Assembly: GCF_003387475.1 (NCBI RefSeq)
Contig: NZ_QUNO01000021.1
Coordinates: 1 to 64,000, forward strand
DNA length: 64,000 nucleotides
Reading direction: 5' to 3'
DNA from: Kutzneria buriramensis
Lineage (GTDB): Bacteria > Actinomycetota > Actinomycetes > Mycobacteriales > Pseudonocardiaceae
The translations under genes and the position numbers were made by a program. The notes below the pieces were generated by a model that was not told the origin of the DNA, did not search any database, and saw only the letters and a list, made by a program, of their open reading frames with translations. Of the stretch, positions 8,016-16,649 are shown piece by piece; position 1 is the first letter of the stretch; every line of letters starts with the position of its first letter.

Positions 8016-10865
8016 CTAGTCCACAGTGGACACGGGGTGGTGTGCGGCCTCCCGTGCGATCTCGCTTCGGGAGTGCGCCGCGAGCTTCACGAGAATGTGC
8101 GACACGTGGGTCTGCACGGTCCGCCGCGACAGGAACAGCGCGGCGGCGATGTCGGGGTTGGACCGGCCCTGCGCCACCAGGTGCGCCACCCGCAACTCGG
8201 TCGGCGTCAGGCTCTCCCACCCGGTCGTCGGCCGCGCCCGCCGACCCCGCTGGCCCCGCCGCACGCCGTACGGCCGCGTCCGGGCATCGGCCCGCCGGAT
8301 GTCCCAGTCGGCCCGCAGCTCCGTGTACACCTCGATGGCCTCGGCCAGCGACGCCCGCGCCCGCACCAGATCGTTGGCCTCGCCGAACAGCACGGAGGCG
8401 TCCTCCAGCGCGGTGGCCAGCTCCAGCCGCCGCCCGGCCGACCGGTAGTGCTCGGCGGCGGTCAGCAGCCGCTGCGGATCCCGCTCCAGAATGCCCTGGC
8501 ACCGCTGCGCCGCCGCTTCCTTCACGGGCATCGGCGCCTCGTCGGCCTCGGCCCGGCACTGCTGCGTCGCCGACAGCGCGGTCTCCCGGTCGCCGGCGGC
8601 CAGCGCCAGCCGGGTCAGCTCCGGCAGGCACATGTACCGGACGTTCATCTCCAGTCCCGTCTCGGGACTGAGCAGCACGGGCGTCAGCTCGGCCACGGCC
8701 TGGGCGGGCAGCCCGTCCCGCTCGCTGGCCAACGCCCGCGCCAGCAGCACGTAGCCGGAGTTGCGCCGGTCGTCGGCGATCGCCAGCGGCTCGGTCCGCA
8801 CGGCCTTGAGGTGCACGGCGGCGGTGGTCCGGTCGTCGCGGTGCCCGGCGATCAGCGCCAGCAGCCCGTGCAGGGTGAGGAAGGAGTAGCGCCCCTCGCT
8901 CAGCTCGGGGATGGACTCCAGCTCGCTCAGCGCGTCGTCCCACGACCCGTGCAGGAAGTAGTACGCCGCCATCATCACGTGCACCTGCGTGAACCGGGCG
9001 GCGCCGGCCTGCTCGGCGAGCCCCCGCACGAGCATGATCCGCTCGTCGATGCCGTCGGTCTCGTCCAGGTTGAGGTCGGCGACGATCCGGTTGCACAACA
9101 GCAGCAGCCGCAGGTCCAGGTGTTCACGGTCGTCGCCGAGCACGGTCAGCGCCTGGTCGATCAGCTCCCGGTTGCCGCGCTCGTCGCCGACGAAGCTGCG
9201 GTCCAGGGACATCACGTGCAGCCCCATGCCGACGGCGAACCGGTCGGGCGCGGCCCGCCCGGCCTCGATCGCCTGGCCGGCCGTCGCGAGCGCGGACGTC
9301 GTGTCGAGGTCGACGGCCTGCACCAGGGCGGTCAGCGACAGCAGCCGCGCCCGCCAGCCCGGCGCCAGCTCCGCGCCGAGCCCCTGGGCGAGCACCTCCA
9401 GCGCCTCGGCCGAATGGCCCGTACGCAGCGAGGTGTATGCGAGCACCCAGCTCATCTCGGCGACCCGGTCCGGATCGGTGGTCCGACTCAGCACCTGCCG
9501 GGCCTGCTGCGCGGCGTCCGCGTTGCGGCCCATGCCGGCCAGCGAGGTCGCCAGCCAGCTGGCGAACACGTCCCGGCGCGGATCGTCCGAGCCGACCTCG
9601 TCGATGGCCCGGCGCAGCAGCTCGATCGCCGTCTGCGGGGCGCGGTGCGTCAGCGTCGGGGCGACGCTGGCCAGCCAGTCCAGGAACCACTCGTCCTCGC
9701 TGCCGGCCGCCGGCAGCAGCTGCTCGGCCACCTGCGACGTCGGCGCGCCCGCCTCGGCCAGCGCCCGCGCCGCCTCCCGGTGCAGGGCGGTCCGCACGGC
9801 GACCGGCGTGCCGTCGTACAGCGCCTGCCGGATCAGCGGATACCGGAACGCGAGGTGGCTGCCGGCCTCGGTGATCACGCCCGCGCCGACGGCCTCGGCC
9901 AGCAGCAGGGCCAGCTCGGACGCCGGCTTGCGGGCCACCACGGCCAGGTCGTGCACGGCGAACTCGGCGCCGAGCAGGGACGCCGCCCGCAGCGCCTCGG
10001 TGGTCTCGTCGGACAGGAAGCCCAGGCGGTCGGCGACCGCGGCGGCCAGCGACGCCGGCGCGCTCCAGCCGACGGCCCGGCCGGCCAGCTCGGCGATCCG
10101 GCCGCTGACCCGGACGGCCTTCTCCCGCACCAGGGCGTCCACCAGCTCCGTCAGGTAGCCCGCGTTGCCGGCGGCCCGCTCGGCCAGCCGGGTCAGCTCC
10201 GGGCCTACCTCCCGGCCGCCGGTCCGCACGGCGATCAGCTCGGCCACCTCGTCGGCGGCCAGCGCTCCCAGCGCGAGCTGCACGCCGCCGCGGCTGGCCG
10301 CGCCGCGGCGCAGCTGCTCCAGCTCGGTGCGCCGCGGCACCGGCCGGTAGGCGCCGACGAGAAGTAAAGGAAGCTGCTCGGTGGCCCGGGTGAGCCGGTG
10401 CCAGACGTGCACGCTGGCCGCGTCGGCCCACTGCATGTCGTCCAGGACCATCAGCACGGGCTTGGCCTCGCATGCCCGGTCGACCAGCGCGAGGAGCTGC
10501 TCGGACGCGCCGAGCACGGCGTCGCCGGTGCCGGTCACGCCGGGGGAGTGCTCCTGGCGCAGCAGCCGGATGATGTCGGCCCGCCATGGGTCCTCGGCCC
10601 GGCCGACGACCTCCAGGCAGTCCAGCACGGCGCGCAGCGGGAACGGCTGGCCGAGCTCGTCGGCGGCCGTCCAGTACACGTCGCAGCCCAGGTCGCGGGC
10701 GGCGCGCAGGCCCGCGGCCAGCAACGCCGACTTGCCGATGCCGGGGTCGCCCTCGACGAGCACGGACTGCCCGCGCCCGGCGACGACCTCGCGCAACAGC
10801 CGACCGAGCAGGGCCACGTCCGCGTGCCGCCCCACGAAGGTCTCCGTCGCCGCGGTTGGCCCCAT
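8016..10865 (-). CDS. LuxR-family transcriptional regulator with N-terminal AAA ATPase (LAL type)
   Basis: A 949-residue regulator of the large ATP-binding LuxR (LAL/MalT-like) type. The N-terminus has a P-loop, GDPGIGKS (39-46), and a Walker B-like LMVLDDMQWAD. The middle 550 residues are helical, TPR-like repeats, and the C-terminal 65 residues are a LuxR helix-turn-helix (LTPTELRVAHLVAQG, then LFLSRRTVQTHVSHIL). Such proteins often activate secondary-metabolite clusters. I chose the ATG at 10865 because the family typically begins just before FVGRHADVALL; a longer frame upstream lacks family features. A TACGCT hexamer a few bases before the ATG suggests a leaderless transcript. Confidence 0.9.
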   Translation of the reverse strand: MGPTAATETFVGRHADVALLGRLLREVVAGRGQSVLVEGDPGIGKSALLAAGLRAARDLGCDVYWTAADELGQPFPLRAVLDCLEVVGRAEDPWRADIIRLLRQEHSPGVTGTGDAVLGASEQLLALVDRACEAKPVLMVLDDMQWADAASVHVWHRLTRATEQLPLLLVGAYRPVPRRTELEQLRRGAASRGGVQLALGALAADEVAELIAVRTGGREVGPELTRLAERAAGNAGYLTELVDALVREKAVRVSGRIAELAGRAVGWSAPASLAAAVADRLGFLSDETTEALRAASLLGAEFAVHDLAVVARKPASELALLLAEAVGAGVITEAGSHLAFRYPLIRQALYDGTPVAVRTALHREAARALAEAGAPTSQVAEQLLPAAGSEDEWFLDWLASVAPTLTHRAPQTAIELLRRAIDEVGSDDPRRDVFASWLATSLAGMGRNADAAQQARQVLSRTTDPDRVAEMSWVLAYTSLRTGHSAEALEVLAQGLGAELAPGWRARLLSLTALVQAVDLDTTSALATAGQAIEAGRAAPDRFAVGMGLHVMSLDRSFVGDERGNRELIDQALTVLGDDREHLDLRLLLLCNRIVADLNLDETDGIDERIMLVRGLAEQAGAARFTQVHVMMAAYYFLHGSWDDALSELESIPELSEGRYSFLTLHGLLALIAGHRDDRTTAAVHLKAVRTEPLAIADDRRNSGYVLLARALASERDGLPAQAVAELTPVLLSPETGLEMNVRYMCLPELTRLALAAGDRETALSATQQCRAEADEAPMPVKEAAAQRCQGILERDPQRLLTAAEHYRSAGRRLELATALEDASVLFGEANDLVRARASLAEAIEVYTELRADWDIRRADARTRPYGVRRGQRGRRARPTTGWESLTPTELRVAHLVAQGRSNPDIAAALFLSRRTVQTHVSHILVKLAAHSRSEIAREAAHHPVSTVD

Positions 10866-11130
10866 GGTGCGAGCGTAGACGGATCTTGAGTCGGGTCGCT
10901 CGTCCACCACCCGGACGGAGCGCTCGCCGGTTCGTGTGCGGAGCGTGGTGGTGTGGACCAATTCACCGGGCCTTGGTCGCTCTGCGTCACCGCCGGCCGA
11001 ATCGACGGTCACAATTCTCCGCCTGTTGGCGGATGTCCTTGACGGCCCATGCGCGGATGGTAATCGTTGTGGCGGCTGCCACACCTCAACAGAGCAGTTG
11101 AGGGGCGAACTCGGAAGGCGGTGAGCACGG

Positions 11131-11325
11131 ATGGTGCTCTCGGTACAGCACCCCGATGCCACTCCCAGCGGCGAGCGCGGCCTGGAGGCCCTGCTCGACT
11201 CGTACCACCACGTCGCCGCGGATGTGCTGAACGCGCACGTCCGGGCCGGTGAGCACTGCCAGGACTGCGGTCAGGTCTGGCCCTGCGCCCCGGTGAACTC
11301 GGCGGCCTTCGCCCTCGACCTCTGA
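11131..11325 (+). CDS. Small Cys-containing hypothetical protein
   Basis: A 64-residue protein that I do not recognise. It has a helical N-terminal half (LEALLDSYHHVAADVLNAHV) and a CxxCx5C arrangement (Cys43, Cys46, Cys52) in EHCQDCGQVWPC, suggesting a small metal- or redox-sensitive knuckle. A purine-rich stretch GGAAGGCGGTGAG lies just before the ATG. The codon use has strong third-position GC and an intrinsic-type terminator lies about 100 bases downstream (11424-11456), which supports a real transcription unit. It lies between two regulator genes; no function can be assigned. Confidence 0.6.
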   Translation: MVLSVQHPDATPSGERGLEALLDSYHHVAADVLNAHVRAGEHCQDCGQVWPCAPVNSAAFALDL

Positions 11326-11379
11326 CGCCGCTCGCGGCATTCGGGGGAGTCGGGCCGACGCTGGGAGGGTCGGTCCGAG

Positions 11380-11401
11380 GGTTGCGCCGGACGACGCAAC
11401 C
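11380..11401 (+). other. Stem-loop in the 3' region of the small-protein gene
   Basis: A 7-bp perfect stem, GGTTGCG (11380-11386) with CGCAACC (11395-11401), and an 8-base loop, in a G-rich 130-base tract between the small Cys protein and the terminator at 11424. It could be part of a structured 3' UTR or small RNA; no known RNA family is recognised. Confidence 0.4.
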
Positions 11402-11423
11402 TGGGGGACGCATCGGCTGAACG

Positions 11424-11456
11424 CGGCCGCGTCGGGGGTCGGCGCGGCCGTCTTTT
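11424..11456 (+). terminator. Intrinsic-type terminator after the small Cys protein gene
   Basis: Stem CGGCCGCG (11424-11431) and CGCGGCCG (11443-11450) with an 11-base loop, followed at once by TCTTTTC. A GC-rich stem with a T-tract is rare in this genome type and reads as a rho-independent terminator for the small upstream gene; it also separates that gene from the GntR regulator. Confidence 0.6.
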
Positions 11457-11613
11457 CGGGGGCGGCCGGACCGCGCGTGGAGAACCGCGTCACACCCGGC
11501 CGGACCATTCGTGCACACTTTGGGTGCCGGGTGGCCGAGCGCACGCAGCCAACCAGTGGGAACATCCGGACTTCGCTACCGCCGCCCCCGCCGGTGGCCG
11601 TACCGTCGCGGCC

Positions 11614-12693
11614 GTGGGTACGGGCATTTCGCTGCATCCGATCTGGTGGGTCGAGCAGAACGAGACCGAGCTGGCGATCCAGGTGACGCATCCGACCGGT
11701 GCGCGCTTCGCCGACCGCGCCGTCAGCGAGGCCGGGGCCGAGGTGAAGGTGGAGCTGGCGACCCTGGCCGAGGCTGGTGCCGAGACCCCCATAGACGCGG
11801 CGCTGTCGACGCTGCGGGTGCGCCTGCGCGAGCCGATGGCCGACCGCCGGCTGGTGATGCTGGTCGACGGCGAGCCGATCAGCGCGGCCCGGGTCAACCC
11901 GACGATCCAGAACCTGTCCACGGACCCCGCCGATCCGGCCCGCCACCGCGCCGGCGAGCCGGTTCGCGCGGGCATTCCCGAGGACGGGCGGGTGCCGCGC
12001 TACTACGCGGTGAAGACGCAGCTGCTGGAGCTGACCGGCAAGCTCGGCGAGGGGGCCGCGCTGCCGTCCGAGCGGGAGCTGGCCGAGCGCTTCGGCGTGG
12101 CCCGCATGACGCTGCGCCAGGCCGTCTCCGAGCTGGTGCTGGAGGGCAAGCTCCAGCGCCGGCACGGCAGCGGCACGTATGTGATGCCGCCCAAGCTGGT
12201 GCAGCCGCTGTCACTGGTCAGCCTCTCCGAGGGCATCCGCCGGCAGGGCGCGACGCCCAGCCGCAAGCTGGTCACCCTCGAGCACCTGCCGGCCGACCCG
12301 ACGCTGGCCGCCGACCTGCGGATCGAGCCCGGCGACCTGGTGCTGCACATCGAGCGCACGGTCGAGGCCACCGGCCAGAACGTGGGGCTGGAGTCCACCT
12401 ACCTGGCGGCGGCCCGGTTCCCGTCGCTGCTGGACGTGTTCGACCCGGCCACCTCGCTGCACAGCTGCCTGGCCAACCGGCTGGGCGTGGTGTTCGCCGA
12501 GGCCGAGGAGCGGGTGGAGACGGTGCTGGCCACGCCCCGCGAGGCCAAGCTGATCGGCACCAACCCGGCACTGCCGATGCTGCTGCTGCACCGGCGCTCG
12601 CTGGACCCGGACGGGGTGCCGATCGAGCGGGTGCGGTCGCTGTTCCGCGGCGACCGGTTCAGCTTCAGCACCCGGCTGCGGCCCGAGGACTGA
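11614..12693 (+). CDS. GntR-family regulator (HutC/UTRA subfamily) with an extra N-terminal domain
   Basis: A 359-residue regulator. Residues about 126-193 form the GntR winged helix (YYAVKTQLLELTGKL, then LPSERELAERFGVARMTLRQ and HGSGTYV). Residues about 210-355 form a UTRA effector-binding domain like those of DasR, HutC and NagR, which bind sugar phosphates, urocanate or similar. Unusually, about 125 further residues precede the DNA-binding domain (SLHPIWWVEQNETELAIQV onward); they have normal codon bias and so look coded, but I do not recognise them. The GTG at 11614 is preceded by TACCGT and 7 bases, a good leaderless promoter; an upstream GTG at 11524 in the same frame is less likely. 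DasR-type proteins are about 250 residues, so this is a long form. Confidence 0.82.
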   Translation: MGTGISLHPIWWVEQNETELAIQVTHPTGARFADRAVSEAGAEVKVELATLAEAGAETPIDAALSTLRVRLREPMADRRLVMLVDGEPISAARVNPTIQNLSTDPADPARHRAGEPVRAGIPEDGRVPRYYAVKTQLLELTGKLGEGAALPSERELAERFGVARMTLRQAVSELVLEGKLQRRHGSGTYVMPPKLVQPLSLVSLSEGIRRQGATPSRKLVTLEHLPADPTLAADLRIEPGDLVLHIERTVEATGQNVGLESTYLAAARFPSLLDVFDPATSLHSCLANRLGVVFAEAEERVETVLATPREAKLIGTNPALPMLLLHRRSLDPDGVPIERVRSLFRGDRFSFSTRLRPED

Positions 12694-13119
12694 TTCACGT
12701 CACCGGCATTTCACCCTGGCGGGCGTCTCAATTCGTCATGACCGGATGACGATGTTTACCGATCGCGAGGCCTGGGTAACAGGGGCCGTGCCCTTTACGG
12801 TGGTCGGTTCCCGGCCCGTTCGTGCCGACGGCGGTTACCGGTCTCGCCGTGGTCGTTCGAAGTGCCGACCCGATCGGGTAATTCCCCGGCCGGCGACCCG
12901 CACCGGCTTGCCCCTGCGGGGGCGTTCGTTTGATCGGGGCGAGCCTCGGGGGGGACACTGCGCTTGCCGGTAGACCCCGGCATTGTAGAAACCGGCGGTG
13001 AATACCAGGTGAAAGCCGGGCCGGCGGCAAACGGCAACGCCACAGAACGTATCCGGTGAACCCGCGGCCGGACATGGTGGGGTCCGTGCCGGCGGCATGT
13101 CAAGCTCGCTCCGAAGCGA

Positions 13120-13133
13120 GTGATGTAGATCAC
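13120..13133. promoter_or_regulatory. CRP/FNR-type site GTGA-N6-TCAC
   Basis: GTGATGTAGATCAC matches the half-sites and 6-base spacing of the CRP core. Its centre is about 61 bases upstream of the start site expected from the -10 element at 13175, the classical class I activator position. It probably controls the fusion gene at 13261. This is a prediction from pattern and spacing only. Confidence 0.5.
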
Positions 13134-13174
13134 GTAACACCCGGAAGAGGCGCTCCACGCTGACCGGTCCTCGA

Positions 13175-13180
13175 TATACT
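13175..13180 (+). promoter_or_regulatory. -10 element TATACT before the fusion gene
   Basis: A near-consensus -10 hexamer (preceded by CGA) with no good -35 at the usual distance, as expected for an activator-dependent promoter. Transcription would start near 13187 and read into the gene at 13261. Confidence 0.5.
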
Positions 13181-13260
13181 CGTGCGCAGTGCCGCGAATT
13201 CCGGGGACCAAGAACCGCGGCTGAATATGTGGAGAGCCACGTGTTCGTTAGGGCCCTGGT

Positions 13261-16128
13261 ATGAGCATGTTGGACGGAGCGGCCGCCCCGCGGGCGGTGT
13301 CGCGCCCGGTCAGCGACGGTGTCGCCGAGCACCTCGCCGCGGCCGCCGGCTGGCGCCGGCTGGCCGAGCTGGTGCGGCGCGACGCCGAGCTGCGCCTGCA
13401 CCTGGCGCTGCGGCCGCCGCACGACCTGTCCGCCGATCTGGGCGACGGCCCGCAGCCGCCGCACCCGCGCGCGTCCGACCGGGTCCGCATCGTGTCGCTG
13501 GCCGCCCTGCTCGACCGGCGCGCCAGCGACGAACGCACCCTGCTCGAACAGGTCATCGGCAACCAGCACGAGCCGGTGGACGCGCTGGACCACGTGGTGG
13601 AGCACTTCGTCCGACCGCTGATCACCGTGTTCCGGGCCCTGCTCGAACGCCACCGGCTGGTCCTGGTCGACCTGGACGCCGACACCGTCAACTTCGAGCT
13701 CACGCCGGGCGTGCGCGCCACCGGGCGGATCGTGGTCACCTCCGTCGCCGGGCTGCGCGAGGCCGGCGAGGCGGACCTCCTCGACGTGGACCGGGCCGCC
13801 CGCGCCCTGCACGGGGCGCTGACCGCGCTGGCCACCGGCTTCCAGCAGGCGAGCTTCGACGGGCGGCAGTACAAGGGCCGGACGGTGCGCGCCGCGTTCG
13901 ACGCCGTGCTGGCGGCCGAGCTGCGGTACCTCACCCCCGAGACCGCCGGCCTGCTGCGCGGCGACCATCCGCTGGACCGGCACGTGCACTCCGTGCCGGA
14001 GGAACAGGACCGGCTGCTGCGCGAGGTGCTGCGGCGCGTCGAGGAGAGCTCGGCCGCGCGCCGGCGCGACCCGTCGCTGCCGGTCCCCGCCGTCGTCATC
14101 GACCTGGACCTGTGTGGACTGGTGCCGAAGGCGCGGACGCTGCATGCCGCGCGCACGCTCGCGGGCCCGCGCGAGGGCGCGCCGCAGGGCATCCCCGAGC
14201 TGGCCCGCCCCGGCACGCTGCGCGCGCTGCCGTCCTACTCGAAGCCGGCGTGGGACCGGTTCCTGGAGGTGTCCGGCGTCGCCGGGCGCTACCCGGACGT
14301 GGAGTGGGACGACGTGCACGCCGAGTTCTGCCCCGCGTTCTACCGGCCGTGGGAGCGGCTGCGCTCGGACTCGCTGGCGCCCGGCCTGGTCCGGTTCGTG
14401 CGGGACGTCGAGGACGCCGGCGGCGAGGTCGTGTTCAACACCGGCCGGCGGGACCGGGTGCGCGAGCACACCACCGCCGTGCTGGCCCGAGGCGGGCTCA
14501 GCCACGTCCGGCTGCTCACGCTGCCCGACGACCGGGTGCGGCCCATCGCCGAGCTGAAGGTGGAGAACCTGCGCCGGCTGGGCGCGCTGGACGTGGTGGC
14601 GGTGTTCGACGACCTCACCGAGAACCGGCAGGTGCTGCGGGACGCCTTCCCCGGCGCGATGGTGATCGCCGTGGAGGCTCCGGGCTTCACCAGCGACCGG
14701 GTCCCAGGCTGCCCGCCGCCCGACGGCGCGCCGCTGATCGCCACGTTCGAACGCCTGCCGCGGCAGGCCACCGACGCCGTGCCGGCCTTGTCGCACACCC
14801 ATTCCATCGCCGAGCTGCACGTCGGCGAGCTGTCGGTCGGCCTGCCGGCGCGCGGGCACGCGGTGAACCTGTCCGTCGCGCAGACACTGTCCATTGTGGA
14901 CCGGCTCGTCGCGGACGCCGACGCCTCCGCGCTGCGCACCGCGGCCGCCGCACCCGGGCATCTGCGCGAGGCGCTGTCCACTGTGTCCGATCCGTTGCAG
15001 CGCACGGTGTTGCTGCTGCACCACATCTTCATGCGCAAGCAGTTCCATCGTGGATCGCGCGCCACGTACACGCCGGAGATGGCCGCCACCGACCTGATGC
15101 CGTTCCTGCGCAAGCGGGAGCCGATCCAGGTGGTGGTGCCGGGCTTCCCGGTGAAGCAGAGCCAGAGCGGACTGAAGGCCTCCGGCGTGCTGCCCGACCT
15201 CGCCGAACTCGGCGTGCTGGTGCGGCTGCGGGAACTCCAGCAGGCCGTCAAGAGCGTGTACGCGCCGGGGCTGCGGATCACCGTGCTCACCGACGGGCAC
15301 CACTTCCGGCCGCGGCCCGCGGTGATCGTCGAGTCGTACGTGCGCAAGCTCAACCAGTACCTGCGGCTGGTCGGCGGCCAGGACTTCCTGGAGTTCGTCG
15401 ACTTCGACGACGTGGCGCGGCGCAGGATCGGGCCCTCGCTGGACGGCGACCGCCTGCTGCTCATCGAGTACTACCAGAACGTCTTCCGCAAGGCGTTCGC
15501 GGAGTTGGACATCGCCGCCGACCCGATGGGGGCCCTGGCGCGGGCCGCCGAGGTCGACCCGATGGCCGACCACCGCGGCGGGTTGGCGTTCCGGGACATG
15601 TTCCGGTCCATCCTGCACTCGGTGGCGATGGACGTGCCGGCCGGCAAGGACCGCATGACGTGGGCCCGTGACGTGTACGCCGACCCGTACCAGCTGGCCG
15701 ATCCCACCACGCCCGTCGAGATCGTCCGGGCCCGCAAGCAGGTGCTGCGGCAGGCGTGGAGCGACACCGTACGGTACCTGTCGGCCGTGCTCACAGACCG
15801 GGAACTCGGCTACGAGGGCCTGTTCGAACACCGCGTCCGGTTCACCGTCAGCATGCCGTCGCCCGGCCGGGTCGGCTTCGCCGCACTCGGCGGGTCCGCG
15901 CTGCTGCCGTGGCACGGCACCGCCGCCGTCGACGAGAAGGGCACGCTGTCCACCGACTTCGCGATCTGGCTGTACGACCAGGGTTTCGTCCCCGTCTACT
16001 CGCCCGTGCTCGGCTACCGGCAGCCGTGGCTGATGGTCCCCGTGACGTCCACCACCGTTCTGGACAGTGCCCGCGGCGCGCAGCTCGTGCCGGAGCTGGT
16101 GGAAGGCATTCACCTGAGGCGGAAATGA
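13261..16128 (+). CDS. Fusion protein: N-terminal domain, HAD phosphatase and DIT1/PvcA (isonitrile-synthase-like) domain
   Basis: A 955-residue multidomain protein. Residues 1-270 are mostly helical and unassigned; FVRPLITVFRALLERH onward faintly recalls IucA/IucC siderophore synthetases. Residues 280-475 are a complete HAD domain: Asp281-x-Asp283, Thr394 in FNTGR, Lys in ELKVENL, and Asp450-Asp451 in VFDDL. Residues about 560-945 match the DIT1/PvcA family, with FPVKQSQSGLKASGVLPDL (from 629), the Tyr-Ala-Pro-Gly segment, LTDGHHF (676-682) and LLPWHG (881-886). That family makes isonitriles from amino acids and ribulose 5-phosphate (PvcA, IsnA) or dityrosine precursors (DIT1). PvcA is about 330 residues, so this is a three-part form. 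A membrane-protein gene follows with a 4-base overlap. The product is unknown. Confidence 0.78.
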   Translation: MSMLDGAAAPRAVSRPVSDGVAEHLAAAAGWRRLAELVRRDAELRLHLALRPPHDLSADLGDGPQPPHPRASDRVRIVSLAALLDRRASDERTLLEQVIGNQHEPVDALDHVVEHFVRPLITVFRALLERHRLVLVDLDADTVNFELTPGVRATGRIVVTSVAGLREAGEADLLDVDRAARALHGALTALATGFQQASFDGRQYKGRTVRAAFDAVLAAELRYLTPETAGLLRGDHPLDRHVHSVPEEQDRLLREVLRRVEESSAARRRDPSLPVPAVVIDLDLCGLVPKARTLHAARTLAGPREGAPQGIPELARPGTLRALPSYSKPAWDRFLEVSGVAGRYPDVEWDDVHAEFCPAFYRPWERLRSDSLAPGLVRFVRDVEDAGGEVVFNTGRRDRVREHTTAVLARGGLSHVRLLTLPDDRVRPIAELKVENLRRLGALDVVAVFDDLTENRQVLRDAFPGAMVIAVEAPGFTSDRVPGCPPPDGAPLIATFERLPRQATDAVPALSHTHSIAELHVGELSVGLPARGHAVNLSVAQTLSIVDRLVADADASALRTAAAAPGHLREALSTVSDPLQRTVLLLHHIFMRKQFHRGSRATYTPEMAATDLMPFLRKREPIQVVVPGFPVKQSQSGLKASGVLPDLAELGVLVRLRELQQAVKSVYAPGLRITVLTDGHHFRPRPAVIVESYVRKLNQYLRLVGGQDFLEFVDFDDVARRRIGPSLDGDRLLLIEYYQNVFRKAFAELDIAADPMGALARAAEVDPMADHRGGLAFRDMFRSILHSVAMDVPAGKDRMTWARDVYADPYQLADPTTPVEIVRARKQVLRQAWSDTVRYLSAVLTDRELGYEGLFEHRVRFTVSMPSPGRVGFAALGGSALLPWHGTAAVDEKGTLSTDFAIWLYDQGFVPVYSPVLGYRQPWLMVPVTSTTVLDSARGAQLVPELVEGIHLRRK

Positions 16129-16649
16129 CCGAACACGGCTTGGCCAGGCGGGGCCGCCGCCGCGACAGCATGATCGCGCTGGTGTTCGGCACGCTCGTGC
16201 TCTTCGCCGGGCTGTCCTTCCGTATCGGCCCGCTGTGGGCCGCGCTCTGCGTCCTCGCCGTGGTGACCGTGCCTCCCTTGGTGATCGCCCTGATCATGCG
16301 GAGGATGGCCGGCGACGGCTGGGCCGCCTCGCTGCCGCGGGTGTTCGCCCACCGCCTCGGCCTGCGCGGCGCCGCGCGGCACGGCGTCGAGGACGACCAG
16401 GTGCGGTACCAGCGGCAGGAATTCCTCGGCCGGCTCGTCATCGACGGCGACGTCCTCCGATGGGAACCGCGCGAGGCCGACCGCCGCCGTGGCATGACGT
16501 CCCTCGAGTGGCAGCGCCCCTGGCACGGCGAACTCGTCCGGCTTCGAGGCCCCGGCCGCGTCCGCTGCCTCACGCTCCCCGGTCCCGACGGCGAGCCGCT
16601 GGACATCTGGCTCCGCGACCCGCACAACACCGCTGCCCGTCTCGTCTGA
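16125..16649 (+). CDS. Hypothetical two-helix membrane protein coupled to the fusion gene
   Basis: A 174-residue protein that I do not recognise. After a basic N-terminus two hydrophobic helices follow (about residues 19-36 and 38-58). The cytoplasmic remainder looks like a small beta-rich domain (VRYQRQEFLGRLVIDGDVLRWEP, then GELVRLRGPGRVRCLTLP), similar in style to PH-like or DUF2550-type membrane proteins, though I cannot assign it. The ATG overlaps the stop of the DIT1/PvcA fusion gene (ATGA), so the two are probably made together. It may tether or serve the fusion enzyme at the membrane, which is inference. Its TGA is followed directly by repeat R3. Confidence 0.75.
   Translation: MTEHGLARRGRRRDSMIALVFGTLVLFAGLSFRIGPLWAALCVLAVVTVPPLVIALIMRRMAGDGWAASLPRVFAHRLGLRGAARHGVEDDQVRYQRQEFLGRLVIDGDVLRWEPREADRRRGMTSLEWQRPWHGELVRLRGPGRVRCLTLPGPDGEPLDIWLRDPHNTAARLV

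Larger units (their letters stand above)
12694..13260. other. Long intergenic region upstream of the HAD-DIT1/PvcA fusion gene
   Basis: A gene-free stretch of 567 bases. The distal half is featureless to my eye. The last 150 bases hold a short hairpin (CTCGCT...AGCGAG), a CRP-like site at 13120-13133 and a TATACT -10 element at 13175-13180, all consistent with a regulated promoter reading rightward. The 5' UTR would be about 75 bases. Confidence 0.55.

Noticed and set aside
12835-16113. 1092-residue minus-strand frame opposite the HAD-DIT1/PvcA fusion
   Set aside because: Composition is typical of an antisense shadow (rich in Gly, Arg, His, Gln) and no domain is recognisable, whereas the plus-strand frame has motifs of three domains.
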